Of a stretch of DNA of 64,000 nucleotides, positions 11,220 through 22,021 are shown in pieces. The translations under genes were made by a program, and so were the position numbers. The stretch spans positions 22,082 to 86,081 of the forward strand of contig JBEWZL010000264.1 of the NCBI GenBank assembly GCA_045837725.1, in the 5' to 3' direction. Origin of the DNA: Vermamoeba vermiformis. Its lineage: Eukaryota; Tubulinea; Echinamoebida. The notes under the pieces are model-generated. The model was not told the origin of the DNA and made no database searches. It worked only from the letters and a program-made list of their open reading frames with translations. Position 1 is the first letter of the stretch, and every line of letters starts with the position of its first letter.

Positions 11220-13449
11220 TTAACTGTTGATGTGGATCACCTTTCCGTTGGCTTTTCTATTCAATACTTGGACCGATTGATCCAAACGTCCACTAAAGTT
11301 AACGTTGATGGCAAAATAACCGTTGTGGAATGTAATCAAAGGATCCTTAATATGGGTTCCTGAGGAAAAACGGGTCAGATTTGAGATCGTGTACGAGACT
11401 AATTGTTTACCTGGCACAATTGGAAGAGCGAAACCCGTACTTATCTTCTGATTAGCAAAAGGAACGATAATTTTGCGTACTATAAACGCGATGAGCTGCG
11501 TCAAGAAGGGTAACTCGCTCTTGACCTCGGGAATGGACGAGTTCTATTAATAACGTTAGATAAATAATTAGTTTGGCATATTACGTACTTGGAAAGTAAG
11601 TTTGCTGTCTATATATTCAATAGTAGGAACTAGTGACTCGCCGACAGTTTCAACCTGGATCGAGTGATGAGCACTGAGTTTGAAGGACATTTCCTACGTA
11701 CCTTAACGTTGAGATCTACTTTTATATCGGCTATGAGAACATCTATGCGAGTCTCATTCTCGAAAGCAACGACGTATATCTTCAGTACAGTATCAATTGT
11801 AACGCCGAGCCCTAGATACAACCGATCGCGTTAGTCCTGGTTCACTCGAATATTTTTCTATCTTACCGCTCTCTGTTATTTTACTAGTGAGTGGTGCACT
11901 TGCATCATATTCTAGTCCCATCTCGGCGTTAGGATACAGTTTGGCGAGGGTTGGGAACAAAACTGAGAACGGATCCAGGTATTAATACGAGACGACTGAT
12001 AGCATCTTTACTTACATCCCCAGGCCGTAGTATTCAAGGCAATTGGGAAGTTAGGCGGCAAATCTGAAGGAATGAAGAACCAGTCAAATGTTTTTGTTTG
12101 GTAGAAAGCGTAGCCGATTGAATTGACCGTGTAATCAGTAACGATAATCTGTGCTCATAATACTATTAGAGGATGGTACTCATTAATATAGCCGATGATA
12201 CGTACTGAGAGCATTCTTGGCATTTGTGATGGCAAATTGACCGGTGGAACTGGCCCATCGTAATATTTATTTGGGGAACGAACTGGTACTGCATCACCTG
12301 CACAATATCCTTAGTAAGCGCATGCGATTGTATTGTAGCAATATAATGCAGGAATAGATAGAACTGCGCTGCTTGGAATCGTCGTAACGAGGGGCTTACC
12401 CTGCAAGCCAGTATCAACCAAAGCGCCGGTAAAAGTTGGATTTTGGACCAACGGATATCTAAGGATAATCATGTTGTCTACATTCTCCTCAAAAGGAAAA
12501 TTTTTTATGAAGAAATCAGCCTGTTTCGTCAATGTTTCGAGAATCGACTTGACAACATTCTGCTCAACTTGTTTTCTGATTGTAGACTTGAACAAACCAA
12601 TGAAGAAGTTGTACAACCAACTGTGTATTACAAAATTAGGCGTCGTTTACCGTATATCAGAAAATTCGTTCGAACTTACCTCGCTCCGCCACGTACTTTC
12701 AGATCTAATTTATAATAGTTCGTTAGATCTATTATATAGTAATATCGACCTGCTTACCATATTTTTCCAAGGTTACTTTGGAATTTTGAAAGCTAACTTT
12801 CGGCTTCGATCCGTCCAAGTACACGGTAATATCCACGGTACCCTGCGAGCTACGTTATTATCGATGCAAATAGACTCAATTGCATACATGAAGCAGATTT
12901 AATATCGAAGTCGGCAGTGCCGGAGTCTTTCACGTGAGGCCAAGCTTTCTAATGGAAAACTGATCAGGAATACTCTTACTTAAGATAAACATTAAAATTT
13001 TTCATACCCCACGATAGCTCCAACCCATATCAACGTTTAATTGCATATTGCTCCTTTATTAAATCAATTAGGTTGATAAAAGGCGGATTTGCGGGACTTA
13101 CGCGCGAAATTGCAGTCCTGTCCCTGGAATAATTACTAGCTGAAACGATGGCATCAAAATTCGAAATTTTAATGCCCGTTAAAGTGTAGTCTATATCACC
13201 AATAGTGGTATCTGCGAATTAAGCAAAATTAGATCGGCCGTTTAAAAATTGTACTGGAAATTTAAAATACGAACCCGAGGTGCCAGTAATATCCGAGATG
13301 GATAATGAATTGATTTCCTGCTTTACAAATGGGAATACAATAGTTGTTACTTGATCAAGGCCACTTTGAGCTACGAGAAGATGCACTCCTGCTTGGTTAG
13401 CAGAGACGCACCAGAAAATGGCAGCAACTAATAATATTGCTAACTTCAT
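11220..13449 (-). CDS. BPI/LBP-family lipid-binding secreted protein, ~13 exons, with two frame breaks
   Basis: The first exon encodes a signal peptide (MKLAILLVAAIFWCVSA) and then a typical BPI N-terminus (LVAQSGLDQVTTIVFPFVKQ). Further family marks are IGDIDYTLTGIKISNF, VIIPGTGLQF, a WSYRG strand and a conserved WLYNFFIGLFKSTIRKQVEQ helix. The second barrel ends in a C-terminal exon finishing HINS. Family members bind lipids or lipopolysaccharide with two elongated barrels and act outside the cell or in phagosomes. Most introns are about 50-100 nt and all later joins keep frame. Two single-base breaks remain: one in exon 2 between ISNF and FQLVIIPG (near the A-run 13156-13159), and one at 12852-12850 where ACG TAG C must be read as ACG (T)AGC. 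It may be a real gene with sequence errors, a frameshifted gene, or a young pseudogene. Confidence 0.7.
12850..12852 (-). other. In-frame TAG (followed by C) in the BPI-like gene; coding resumes in +1
   Basis: Minus-strand reading is ATA ATA ACG TAG C; the conserved continuation SSQGTVDITVYLDG requires AGC TCG CAG GGT ACC. A TAA in the downstream frame sits immediately upstream, so the shift is confined to a few bases. No GT..AG intron of suitable phase repairs it. Confidence 0.55.
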
Positions 13450-13983
13450 GGTCTATCGCAGCATAACTTGCTTAAAAAGAGTTTTGAATAAAAATTTAGG
13501 TTGGAAAGTTAGAGACAACTGTATTATTACTAAAATTGATTTAGTTCATTAATGTAAATTGGTAATGGCGTATTAATAGTTAATTATATAAATAGCGAAA
13601 AGGGGCATAATAGAAACGGCAAAGATAATTACTAATCGATTTGTTTTTGGTTTGACAGGATTTCATTTTCTTTCACTTGTAAATTGGTAAACCCGATCCA
13701 AATAAATATGAAAAATATGATGTAATTAAATGTAATTTAGTTTTACGAATTCAGTCTGGACTGTGTGTCGGGATGTCAAATGCAGATTTACCGTGGACAC
13801 GGTCAACTTGACATACCTATGCTCTATAGATAAATTATAAATTGCATGTTGTGCACGTCAATAATTTAAATGGCGTCTTTTTTGCTGCGGACTTGAATTT
13901 TTAAAAAGACTTGCAACGCGGCGATTAACAAGATTTTACTGACGATTACGAACACAAAGCAGATTCATAGACGTATTAACAAT
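13450..13983. promoter_or_regulatory. Intergenic region between divergent genes
   Basis: This 534-bp AT-rich stretch separates the start of the BPI-like gene (minus) from the start of the kelch-RING gene (plus). It must hold both promoters if they are not shared. I see no convincing open frame, repeat or RNA gene. Confidence 0.4.
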
Positions 13984-16900
13984 ATGGAGAAGTCGAGTGA
14001 CAGTATTACAAACCCTAATAACAACAACAATAATGCCAACGGTAAATCCTCGTCAGGTAGTTGATCCTCTATGCATACAACTTAAAACAAGAAATTAGAG
14101 CATTATTTAATTTTTAAAAAACATGTATTATAATATTCGATGCTAATCTTTATTATGCTCGACCTTGACTTCCCAACGGTTTCAAATCCAATTCAATTTT
14201 GATTTCCAAATTAATTTCCGCAATAACGAGCTATAAGTTGATTGCTGAATTATTTTATTAATGTACGCGAAAAATCGATAATAAATTTACAAGACCAGAT
14301 GCGAAAGATCTGAAACGAGCTCCAAAATTCTTCTATAATACTATCATTGCTAATGTTTAATTTGCAAAGTGACCGTTAAATGGAACGAGTGCGCGATGAA
14401 GGGCACAATTCCAGACGCACGTTGGGCTCACACGGGCGTGGTTTGTGGCTACAATATTATAATTTTCGCTGGTTATGCCGGTGGTAGCTACGTGAACGAT
14501 GTTTGGAAACTAGATACAGGTAATTCATAATTATAATCTCTTGTCATCAAATTACAGAAAAAAAACGCTTCGTTATGTCGGATCTGCCTGCAGCATCATA
14601 GATTGAATATTAATATGATCACGTTTACAGTCGACATGAAGTGGAACAAATGTGTCGTACAAGGCACTCCTCCATCCATTAGAGGTGCCCATTCAGCCTC
14701 ACTGGTTGAGAACGACATTTACGTCTTTGGAGGCTACGAGGGTAACACGCACATGAGCGACGTGCACGTGCTCGATGCAGGTAAATATACCTTCCAAATA
14801 AGGCAATAACATCGCACATCGATACCAACTTAAACGAACGACGATGAAAGTACTATTGTGGTGGTATACCATTTGTGTATCACGTGCTCAATTTCTATTT
14901 ATAGTCACAATGAAGTGGACCAAACTCGAAGTCAAACCGTCCTTCCCGAGTCCTAGAAGAGGTCACACTGCGAGTGTGGTTGGCACTAACATTTACGTGT
15001 TCGGTGGATACAACGGAATCAGCTACTACAACGACTTGTTTATCTTTGACTCAGGTACGATACCTTATATTTATTGGCCTATTCTTTAACACAAGTGCTC
15101 GCTTCGATTAAAACACTTACAATGGAAACTTTTTCTTCAATAATTTTACGCGGCAACCAACAAATTAGATCTGGCACAATGTTTTAATACAAATTCATTC
15201 GATTAAGATTATTGTCCTATCGAAATCCTATTGACTTGTGCTAATTCAGTCACACACGAGTGGAGCAAGTGGGAACCGAACGGCCAAAAAGTCCCCTTGG
15301 CACGATGGTTGCACGCAGAGACAGTGATCGGCACAGACGTGTACATCTTCGGAGGTGCCGCCGCAGATTCAAAGCTGTCAGATTTGTGGAAGTTTGACAC
15401 GGTGGCACAGACCTGGACGCAGCTGAATCCCTCGGGAGAACAGCCTGGCCGTCACTGGGGCCACTCGCTGTCACTTTTGACGATCAACAACAGACCCCAT
15501 TTAGTCCTGTTTGGTGGTAACGACGGCTCAAAATACTTGAACAACTTGCAGCTCTACGACACTGGTACGTTAAAATATCATTTTTTACCTACTTATGAAA
15601 GAGGCATTGTTGCAACGGTCCTACTTCCGTGCATTGTACTAATATCAATGTGTAGTTGATAACAAGTGGATCGAGTTCGCAGTCAAAGGCTCACCTGCCT
15701 CTCCTCGTTGGTTGCACTCAGCGAGCATTGTAAATAACAGACTGTTTTTCTTCGGTGGATCTGCTGGCACCGGTCACTACTTAAGCGACGTCCATATCCT
15801 TAGTATTGGTACGTATTACATATGCGAACATGTGTACTATTTAGAGAGACTAATGTGACTTCTAGAAAATGACACCATTCAATTCCAACGTCCCGAGAAT
15901 CTATTCTTCAAGTCAGTCATTAACACGAAGAAATCACCTGGTGTCGAATACACACCGAGCTACGATAGTAAGCAGTCGTATTATAAGGATGTATATGCAC
16001 GATTGGTGCTAATTATATGCTATTTTAGCGTCCTCTATCAACGAGCTCGAGACTGAATATGCTACTGCTTTGAAAGTTAGCAAGGATGAATTTACTGGTA
16101 CGCAGATCTGGAGCAAGAAAATACTTTAAATATTAATATTAACACATTTGCTAATTATCAGAGACTATTTCTAATGGCAGCAAATATCACAATGAGTTGA
16201 CGATCTTCTTGCAAAAACAAGCCGAGAAGATTGACATGCTCCTGCGCGAGAACTTGCAACTGGTAAATATAATGCAATAATATGCATACCGCTGTTTATT
16301 ATACTAACACTTTTGTTATTATATAATAGAGCATGGAACAAAAAGTTATGAAGTTGAAGCAAGAATACAACGAGAACTTGCTTTTGACGGAACAAAACCT
16401 CCGATTATCCGAAGCTAATGAGTCCCTTAAAGCTCAAAATAAGGCGTTTGAAGATGAGCGAAAAGAAATCATCGAAGAGAAAACAAATCTGGCTGATCAA
16501 GTCCAAAAACTCAAAACTGAGAACGAACAATTGAAACAAGATGCTAGTAGAAACCAAAGACTAGCTACTTTGAATAGTTCTAGTGGTCTTAATGCCTCTA
16601 ACAACAATATTAACGGAAATAATGGTCCTTTAACGCCGATCGACATCAACAACGTAGATCTGAACTCGCTGACATTGGACGACCTGCGCCTGCAACGAGA
16701 ATTCTATGAAGATGCTTTAAAGAAGATAGACGAACTTAAGGTACGTCAGTAATATTAGCGCTGGTAGTCTGTGTACTGGATCTTAACCTCGATCAATTTT
16801 CAGGAGAAGAAATTATCGCAAATGACAATAGACGAGGCTAAGAAAAAGCTGTCTGAAGAACAAAAATGTCTCATTTGCTCGACTAATGCTCGCGTATTGG

Positions 16901-17010
16901 CCTTTGTGAACTGCGGACACATGGCTGTTTGCGAGAGCTGCGGATTCAACATGACTGCTTGTCCTATTTGCAGAACTGAAGGCAAGACCTTGAAGATCTT
17001 CATTGCTTAA
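13984..17010 (+). CDS. Kelch-repeat / coiled-coil / RING-finger protein (~621 aa), putative E3 ubiquitin ligase
   Basis: Eleven exons. The first (MEKSSDSITNPN...) ends at a phase-1 donor at either 14041 or 14056. Six kelch units follow, with the usual FGG or FAG and W-K-L-D-T marks: exons 14370-14519, 14631-14780 and 14905-15054 are each exactly 150 nt, 15250-15564 carries two units and 15656-15808 one. A coiled coil spans 16162-16740 (many Glu/Lys/Leu heptads and a short Asn tract). The last exon has a C3HC4 RING of the IAP type: CLICSTNA..CGHMAVCESCG..CPICR, ending at 17010. RING domains recruit E2 enzymes and kelch propellers bind substrates, so an E3 role is inferred. With the 14041 donor the total is 621 aa and all phases agree. 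Confidence 0.85.
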
Positions 17011-17098
17011 TTTATTTATAATGTATATGTAATTAAAGCTTAAAAACTATTTAAACATCCCGTATTGGAGCATTCAGTCGAATTTTACCATTCGTTGA

Positions 17099-17410
17099 AT
17101 GAAACCACAACTCAGCATTTTATTGTTATTTTGCACCTTAGCACTTATTAACATAACCATGGGCGATACTACTGCTGCAACAAAGAGATACATCGTAGAA
17201 GCATTCAAAGACCAGCATCCAGCTCAGTACACGTCCTTTTTTCAAGTTTCAGAAGCAGATGTGACTTTGCACGGTGGCAATCCAGTTCAATTCGAATTAA
17301 AAGCAAAAGAATTTCAAGGAGGATTTGTTGGTAATATTTTCAAAGGGGACGTAACTTTCAAAGGCACTGTCGACGCTGGATTAACTCAAGCAAATTTTCA
17401 ACGAGCGTAA
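17099..17410 (+). CDS. Small secreted protein, single exon (103 aa)
   Basis: ATG 17099 opens with MKPQLSILLLFCTLALINIT, a clear signal peptide, and the frame ends with TAA at 17408-17410. The mature part has no cysteines and alternates hydrophobic and polar residues (VTLHGGNPVQFELKAKEF...VTFKGTVDAG), suggesting a small beta-rich domain. No family is recognised. It has its own upstream spacer after the kelch-RING gene and converges on the zinc-finger gene ending at 17614. Confidence 0.6.
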   Translation: MKPQLSILLLFCTLALINITMGDTTAATKRYIVEAFKDQHPAQYTSFFQVSEADVTLHGGNPVQFELKAKEFQGGFVGNIFKGDVTFKGTVDAGLTQANFQRA

Positions 17411-17613
17411 ATAATTATTACAACATGTTGCGTATAATTTCAAAACATATTATACGTAATAAACTTAACTTACCATAAATACCAATTATTTTAACAACTT
17501 TTTCGACTTTGCAGGCCCCACCCCAAGGCCCCAGCCGATTTCAATTACGCTCAAATAATATTCGTATTCAAATACTCAATAATGTGAGCAATGGTCTTTA
17601 TCGTAACAGTATT

Positions 17614-18680
17614 TTATTTCTTTGTCGTCATACTATTCAATTTTCGTCGCAGATCCGCAATTTTAATTGTGACTGTTTTAACTCCGTTTGTGCTCGTGTT
17701 CGTAGTATTTGTATTATTAACTTCCTTATTATTATTACTATTGTTCTTATTTGGAGTATTTTCTTGCAATACCCTCGGCTCTATCATTTGTACTGTGGAT
17801 GTCGCTGTATAATTTTCATCTTTTAGCCCTGTCTCTTTTGGCAATATTGCAGTGTTACTATTTTTGTTATCAATAACATTCTTGTTATTGTTTTTATCAG
17901 CTGTTTCTTTCGTATCTTGATTTTGTTCGGATTTGGATGTCTCTACTTTTTGTTCTGGGTGGCTAGTCTCATTTAAAATACTATTAATTATATCTTCGCG
18001 ATGCCTAACTTGAGTGTGTTGCTTTAAGGACCCTCGGGTAATAAATGAAGCCTTGCAAAAGGTGCAATTGAATTTTCCATGTTTCGTCGATCGATAATGC
18101 GCTTTGAGATCGCCAGAAGACTTGTAAACTTCTTTGCAAACCTCGCACTCTATTTGTAGACGCCTTATATTGCCGTTATTTGGTCCACCTATAGGCTTTG
18201 TAATGTGCTTTACATTCAGTTTGAGCACGCGATCCCCAGGCAGATCTGAATTTCGAATACAAATCAGTCTTCACCATAAATGTGGCTATTTAGGCGCTTT
18301 AGGTAGCTTGTATAGTAAAGTTGAGGCAATTATTCGTTGCAGAATGCTAACGGAAGAATAAAAAAATTGGTCGGCACTTGATCTCACCATTGATCACTGG
18401 CTTGGCAGACTCTGAGGTATAAATAATTAATAATTATATTAATATGGTACGGCTATAAAGGCTCGATGTCTACTAAACCCTCAGTTAAAATAATGATTAA
18501 TTTTATTAAAATTACCTTTTACGACAAAGACGGGCCTTTTCTCATTATCACGCCGTATCCCTGAGATATTAATATAATTATTTATTGTAAATAGAGTTTG
18601 TTGCCAGAGTAAGATTCGGTACCAGACAGATGAGACAGATTTACGCAGCTTGAATCGAACTAACCTTGCTGTTCTTCCAT
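17614..18680 (-). CDS. C2H2 zinc-finger protein (238 aa, 4 exons)
   Basis: Exons 18680-18665, 18560-18516, 18411-18388 and 18245-17614 join in frame to 238 aa, starting MEEQQGIRRDNEKRP. Two adjacent C2H2 fingers follow: CEVCKEVYKSSGDLKAHYRSTKH and the next finger with CTFCKASF...LKQHTQVRH. The C-terminal half is low complexity and rich in Asn, Lys and Thr. Two fingers suggest nucleic-acid binding, but two alone fit either DNA or RNA. The first three exons are only 16, 45 and 24 nt, so this gene would be missed by a plain ORF search. Confidence 0.7.
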
Positions 18681-19144
18681 TGTAACTTGCTACAAAAAAC
18701 TTCCTTGCGCTCGACAAACAACAGAGCCTTTTGCGTTTGTGGTGCAGTATACACAACGGGATTTCTAATGAAATTTGAGCGGATGGAAGCAGGAAAAGAT
18801 TCTAATCAATTCTCAAATGTCTTCAAATGGCTTGATAGGACATGAATTTATCGATAAAAAGCAAGAAAGAATCGCCGGGAAGCTTCGGACCATTTTGGGC
18901 AGATCTGCGATTGCCTCGATCGACAAAATTCTTCTTGCCGTGCACGTCAAATTTTACTGCGATCTCTACGCGAGGTGCGCTGTGCTCAACGGCTAGTAGA
19001 TTTACCGCGCAAGGAATGTGACCGTTGAGCGTGACTTAACGAGAAATAGAGTTGTTAAGTCCGCGTCGGTCAAAAAAATCAAAAAAAACGTTTTTTTTAG
19101 TTCATAATTTCAAAACTACACTCCACACCACACCTCTATCAACA
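18681..19144. promoter_or_regulatory. Divergent intergenic region with a T/A-run before the start of the basic-protein gene
   Basis: A 464-bp gap between the zinc-finger gene (minus) and the basic repeat protein (plus). A T-rich stretch at about 19071-19105, with A and T runs, precedes the ATG at 19145. A 73-codon open frame at 18775-18996 has no codon bias or family resemblance and I do not call it. Confidence 0.35.
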
Positions 19145-19762
19145 ATGTCTTTGAAACGCGAAGGTACTATGGCCAACGCCGCCGCTGAAGGCGAGAAGTT
19201 TTTGGAAAAGCTTGGCGGCAGCCCTAAAGGCCGCACTAGAGCCGAAGAAAAAGAGGCCGAAGAGAGCTCGCAAGAGGCCCAAGAGAACGGCGACAACAAG
19301 AAGGCCGAGTCTAAGAAGCGCAAGGCCCCCGCTTCTCCCACTAAGGATAAAAAGGGCGCCAAGAAGCCCAAGCTCGATCGCGCTGGAACTATGGACAACA
19401 CCGCTGCTGAAGGCGAGAAGTTCTTGTCCAGACAAGGTGGCACTCCCAAGAAAGCCGGCAAGACTCGTTCTGGCATCACTCCCAACTCGCGCATGACCCG
19501 ATCAATGCAAAGCAAGACTGCTGCCGCCAATGACGCTCAAAAGCTGCTTAGTGCCCTCGAGAAGAAGGTAAATATTATCGGCGATCGCAGTTTTGATTTC
19601 TGAAATCCGAAGTTTTCCTGATGTTACCGTTACGCGACCTGCAGACCCTAACTAGCCGTTGTATTTCAATAGGAAGCTGCTGCTGATGGCAAGAAGAAGC
19701 GCAGATTGAACCAATTCGAGAGAGCCGCTGCTGAAGGTGCCAAGTTCGTCAGCCGAAAATAG
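19145..19762 (+). CDS. Basic three-repeat nuclear-type protein (170 aa, 2 exons)
   Basis: Exons 19145-19567 and 19673-19762. The protein has three copies of one short motif: R-E-G-T-M-A-N-A-A-A-E-G-E-K-F-L near residue 4, R-A-G-T-M-D-N-T-A-A-E-G-E-K-F-L near residue 80, and a trimmed ERAAAEGAKFVSR at the C-terminus. They are separated by very basic linkers (KKRKAP, KKAKKP-type) that resemble nuclear localisation signals or chromatin-protein tails. Codon use is strongly biased (AAG, GCC, GGC), which points to high expression. I do not recognise a named family. A chromatin or nuclear role is inference. Confidence 0.65.
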
Positions 19763-19970
19763 ATTAGCTTTTTCTAATCTCTATGTAAAAATACTCGATT
19801 TTGTTTATTACGATTCATCCCTATTCTACGGTTATCTAGCGACCATAGTAGGTTGTAATTAGCCTTTACTGTATTATTAGAATGACTTGTAGCTTGTATT
19901 AATAGAATTAAAACGAAACCATTCATAAAATCTTCTTGATTCTTATCTTAGCCACAAGGCAAACACTACA

Positions 19971-21631
19971 ATGACGAGTACTATTGACTCTGATCGCTTG
20001 AAGGAAGCTACTGACTTCATCGAGCAAGTAAGTGGCGCAAAAGTTACCGTTAGAATTGACTGGCACGGGAGTCAATCTCGGATGCCACATTGGTACCGGT
20101 GCTAACTCGAAGTATTTGCTAGATTACTGGGGACAGTATCGATGCTGACAAGGAAGATATTCAAGAAAAGTTGAAGAGCGGTGTCATATTGTGCAAGTAG
20201 GTCTAAAGATATTTTATGAAAGAAATCTGAAAAGTAATCACGCGCTGACCAGCGTCAATTGCTGTATTCACGAGTATTAAATATTTTAAAAATATTTAGC
20301 GCTAATTTCTTATTTATAGCTTCATTAATAAGCTTCAACCTGGCACGATCACGAAAATTAACACCAGCAGAATGCCTTTCATGCAAATGGTAAAATTGAT
20401 CGTGCATTAGCTCGAGTATAATGTGTAAATTAATGTTTTATTCAGGAAAACATCGAGGCGTACATTACAGCTTGCAGAAAGATTGGCATCCCCGACGAAT
20501 ACAATTTCTTGACCATTGATTTGTTTGAAGGCAAAAATATTGGACAGGTAAGTCACATCAAGTTTAATTTCTTGGCCTAATGTTCATCGCAAGGTTGCTT
20601 TGAACATTGTCTCAGTCAAGCGACACTTTGGCCACGGATTTCAGAAAACAAATAAAAACTCAGCTGCACCCGTGCTCAACTTGAATGAAGACAAACAACA
20701 GCAACAAAACTACCAATGTAAGAGCTTCCATATCTATTTTAGCCTTTCGTGACCTTATCTAACATCTTCACAGCTCAACAAAAATTGCCATCGCAACCCG
20801 TGGTTGTTCAAAAAGAAAAAGATGTTAAAAGGTAATCTAACGAGCCAACTATATACATTGTTATTAGAAGCCGTCGGTGCTAGTATGGAGGTACTAATGT
20901 GCTCAATAGAACTGGTGCTGCTAAGCTTCCAGGTCACTTGGAAATCACCACCACGCACAACAATCAATTGACTTGCGTCGTTTGTGCCAAGTAAGTTATG
21001 CATGTCATTCATCCTTCATTATCATTCGAAGCTATGTGAAGCTATTTCTAAGGCATTTAAATTGGTGTTGCATCGTGTACAAGATGGGTTTACAGATGCA
21101 CACGTGTTGTAACACGCCGCAAAACTGCTGTCCCTTCGCTTGTTAGGTACAGCAATACTAATACAATATCGTATATTATAGGTTGATCAGTGGTGCTTGT
21201 GTTAACGCAATTAATCAAACCTGGCATCCCAATTGCTTGTAAGTACATCCGCGGATAAATTATTGACTTAATAATCGCATCTCGCGACCTAAAACTAGTA
21301 CTTTATCGATATTAATACTTTATTATTGTAGTACTTGCAAGAAGTGTGGTGTCAACTTGCATCGGGCCAAAGTAAGTATACACCACATCCAGACGATTTA
21401 TGTCTTCTTTACCAGCTGTACTTTAGCACCAGAGACTATATTATTTCATTTGCGACTCCTTTAATCAAATCCAGATGGTGTTTTACGGATATACTTCATT
21501 TGGTAACTTTTGTACTGTAGTTTTACGAGCACGACAACAAACCTTACTGCGAGCGCTGTATTTTGATCGTTGTTCCGCAACAAAACGTCAAAGCTGCAGT
21601 TGTGGACAAAGGATTTACATTCAAGAAATAA
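19971..21631 (+). CDS. Calponin-homology + LIM domain protein (257 aa, 10 exons), cytoskeletal
   Basis: Ten short exons (19971-20027 to 21521-21631) splice in frame to 257 aa. Residues about 1-110 are a type-3 calponin-homology domain, as in transgelin: KLKSGVILC, NFINKLQPGTI, and NIEAYITACRKIGI before F-L-T-I-D-L-F-E-G-K-N. A Gln-rich linker follows, then one LIM zinc domain: CVVC...W-H-P-N-C-F-T-C-K-K-C...Y-C-E-R-C. Such proteins bind or bundle F-actin and recruit partners through LIM. This domain order is known from amoebozoan CH-LIM proteins. Intron 20832-20909 ends at CAATAG; other AG sites there would introduce stops. Confidence 0.85.
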
Positions 21632-22021
21632 TTCGGATGATCCTGTGTTGCCTGTATTACTAGTAAACTCGAATTAATCGGATGTGCTAAGTACTTTGAG
21701 TCGGCGCAAACCTCCGATGTAGAAAGTAATGCATTTGATCGTATTCCGTTTATAGTCCGGTAAAGTATAACAATTAATTAACTGCCTAAAAAATGCGCGC
21801 AATCTTTGGGCGATGTATCTCCGGGGCAGATCATGAAGAGATTTTACTCGTAATCATTAAAGAATTCCATAATATATTCGTAGAATATTGGTCCTATTGA
21901 TGTTTTCGTAATGCAAGCTAACTGGGTAAACCTTTGTGTGATTTGGCGCCAAATTTCGTTATTACTTTAAGAACTAAGATCAATAACACATCGCAGTAAT
22001 TTGAGCTCATAGAGAATAATA
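21632..22021. other. Intergenic stretch, nothing recognisable
   Basis: 390 bp between the CH-LIM gene and the next plus-strand F-box gene. It is AT-rich with stops in all frames, and no repeat or RNA gene is visible. It presumably holds a terminator and promoter. Confidence 0.4.

Noticed and set aside
17509-17826. Plus-strand open frame opposite the zinc-finger gene
   Set aside because: It is antisense to the Asn/Thr-rich region of the minus-strand gene, with a hydrophobic composition typical of such shadows.
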